A stretch of 7,373 bases of DNA. Origin: an uncultured Porphyromonadaceae bacterium (GTDB taxonomy: Bacteria > Bacteroidota > Bacteroidia > Bacteroidales > Muribaculaceae). The stretch lies in the NCBI GenBank assembly GCA_902494595.1, contig CABUTY010000056.1, forward strand, positions 1 through 7,373, written 5' to 3'. Positions 6,725 through 7,373 of the stretch are shown piece by piece. Numbering within the stretch: position 1 is the stretch's first letter; each line of letters starts with the position of its first letter. Below the pieces are notes generated by a model. It saw nothing but the letters and a program-made list of their open reading frames with translations. It ran no database searches and was not told the origin of the DNA. The translations under genes and the position numbers were made by a program.

Positions 6725-7030
6725 TCAGACTTTTATGGATACGTCCACACCGCTGGGGAGCTCGAGTTTCATGAGCGCGTCGACGGTCTTGGCTGTGGAG
6801 CTGTAGATGTCGATGAGGCGCTGGTAGCTCGAGAGCTGGAACTGTTCGCGCGCCTTCTTGTTGACGAAGGTCGAGCGGTTGACGGTGAAGATCCTCTTGT
6901 GGGTGGGCAACGGTATGGGACCGCTTACCACTGCGCCGGTGCTCTTTACCGTCTTCACAATCTTCTCGGCCGACTTGTCGACCAGATTGTGATCGTACGA
7001 TTTGAGTTTGATTCTGATTTTCTGGCTCAT
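6725..7030 (-). CDS. rpsJ: 30S ribosomal protein uS10
   Basis: The 101-residue product is uS10, a 30S head protein that also serves as the NusE partner of NusB in transcription antitermination. The sequence is standard: [20 protein letters not shown] (1-20), then the block [20 protein letters not shown] (31-50) containing the family signature, followed by the loop [14 protein letters not shown] that faces the decoding region. The C-terminus [16 protein letters not shown] is typical. The length matches (about 101-105). It opens the S10 cluster directly after fusA, with no tuf between, as in Bacteroidota. The 76-base spacer upstream contains a strong hairpin but no recognisable promoter, so it is probably co-transcribed with fusA. 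Confidence 0.99.
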   Translation of the reverse strand: MSQKIRIKLKSYDHNLVDKSAEKIVKTVKSTGAVVSGPIPLPTHKRIFTVNRSTFVNKKAREQFQLSSYQRLIDIYSSTAKTVDALMKLELPSGVDVSIKV

Positions 7031-7064
7031 ATGTTTGTTATGACTATTTTGTCTGCTTATGATT

Positions 7065-7096
7065 GTTCCGACCCTCTCTCGGGGGAGGGCCGGAAC
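7065..7096 (-). other. 12-bp hairpin in the fusA-rpsJ spacer
   Basis: On the minus strand GTTCCGGCCCTC pairs with GAGGGTCGGAAC across an 8-base loop: twelve pairs, one of them a G-U wobble. In plus-strand RNA that pair would be an A-C mismatch, so the structure suits the operon transcript. The sequence after it is AATCATAAG, without a U-run, so a simple intrinsic terminator is unlikely. It begins 10 bases past the fusA stop and ends about 34 bases before the rpsJ ATG. Possible roles are RNA processing between fusA and the S10 genes, message stability or protein binding; none is proven. Confidence 0.6.
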
Positions 7097-7106
7097 ATCC
7101 GTGATT

Positions 7107-7373
7107 TTATTTTAGCAGGTCGACACGGCCGTTGCACTCTGTGAGTACCGAACGGGCTATCGAGGGGCTTACTTCGCTGTAGTGGCTGAAGGTCATGGTG
7201 CTGGTGGCACGTCCGGATGTGATGGTACGCAGTGCCGTCACATATCCGAACATCTCGGCCAGCGGGGCGGTGGCTTTCACGATACGTGCGCCACTGCGGC
7301 TTGTCTCCATGCCTTCCACCTGTCCGCGACGCTTGTTGAGGTCGCCGATGACGTCGCCCATCGACTCTTCGGG
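7107..7373 (-). CDS. fusA: Elongation factor G, C-terminal fragment (domain V)
   Basis: This is the last 88 residues of EF-G, the GTPase that moves tRNAs and mRNA after peptide bond formation; the frame is open to the window edge, so the gene continues beyond it. The fragment reads [20 protein letters not shown], the hallmark of the C-terminal EF-G domain V, then [20 protein letters not shown] and a tail ending GRVDLLK. GTPase motifs are outside the window. I infer the main fusA rather than a paralogue because it directly precedes rpsJ, as in the str-S10 cluster. The stop is TAA at 7107-7109, followed by the hairpin spacer. Nothing suggests truncation other than the window boundary. Confidence 0.96.
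   Translation of the reverse strand, partial: PEESMGDVIGDLNKRRGQVEGMETSRSGARIVKATAPLAEMFGYVTALRTITSGRATSTMTFSHYSEVSPSIARSVLTECNGRVDLLK

Noticed and set aside
7065..7096. fusA-rpsJ hairpin as an intrinsic terminator
   Set aside because: There is no U-run after the stem on the transcribed strand.
6566..7144. 192-codon plus-strand open frame antisense to rplC, rpsJ and the end of fusA
   Set aside because: It is a shadow of highly expressed genes in GC-rich DNA, with no recognisable domain and no promoter of its own.
1..7373. Mobile element, CRISPR array, tRNA, toxin-antitoxin or defence system
   Set aside because: Apart from the short spacers and the 284-base gap, the window is covered by canonical ribosomal genes; I saw no long repeats, inverted ends or unfamiliar coding sequence.

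Overview
This window is a stretch of the bacterial str-S10-spc ribosomal protein supercluster, all encoded on the minus strand. Reading in the direction of transcription, from high to low coordinates, it holds: the 3' end of fusA, then rpsJ, rplC, rplD, rplW, rplB, rpsS, rplV, rpsC, rplP, a 284-base non-coding gap, then rpmC, rpsQ, rplN, rplX, rplE, and the 5' part of rpsN, which runs off the low-coordinate edge. The gene order is the canonical one. Every protein is full length apart from the two cut by the window edges. I see no frameshift, insertion sequence, tRNA, CRISPR array or foreign gene.

The organism is most likely a member of the Bacteroidota, probably Bacteroidales. The reasons are: fusA is followed directly by rpsJ with no tuf gene between; most start codons are preceded by A-rich sequence without a Shine-Dalgarno motif; the one good promoter candidate fits the Bacteroidota -7 consensus TAnnTTTG; and uS14 is the zinc-free type with a Bacteroidota-like sequence. 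I cannot name the genus from this window alone.

Layout: 7107-7373 is the end of elongation factor G. 7031-7106 is a short spacer with a 12-bp hairpin. 2370-7030 is a tightly packed block from rpsJ to rplP (S10 operon), with gaps of 46 bases or less and one 1-base stop/start overlap (rplC/rplD). 2086-2369 is the only real gap. It contains a hairpin on the rplP stop codon, a strong intrinsic terminator, a Bacteroidota-type promoter and a roughly 115-nt G-rich leader. 1-2085 is the second block, from rpmC to rpsN (end of S10 plus the start of spc), with an ATGA overlap at rplX/rplE.

The genes work together in translation. EF-G drives translocation, and the ribosomal proteins build the small-subunit head and decoding region (uS3, uS10, uS14, uS19, uS17), the peptidyl-transferase surroundings (uL2, uL3, uL4, uL16), the exit tunnel (uL4, uL22, uL23, uL24, uL29), the 5S rRNA region (uL5) and the subunit interface (uL14). 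The coding content is ordinary. The part worth a second look is regulatory: the cluster appears to be divided into two transcription units between rplP and rpmC. I found no evidence of an undescribed protein system.
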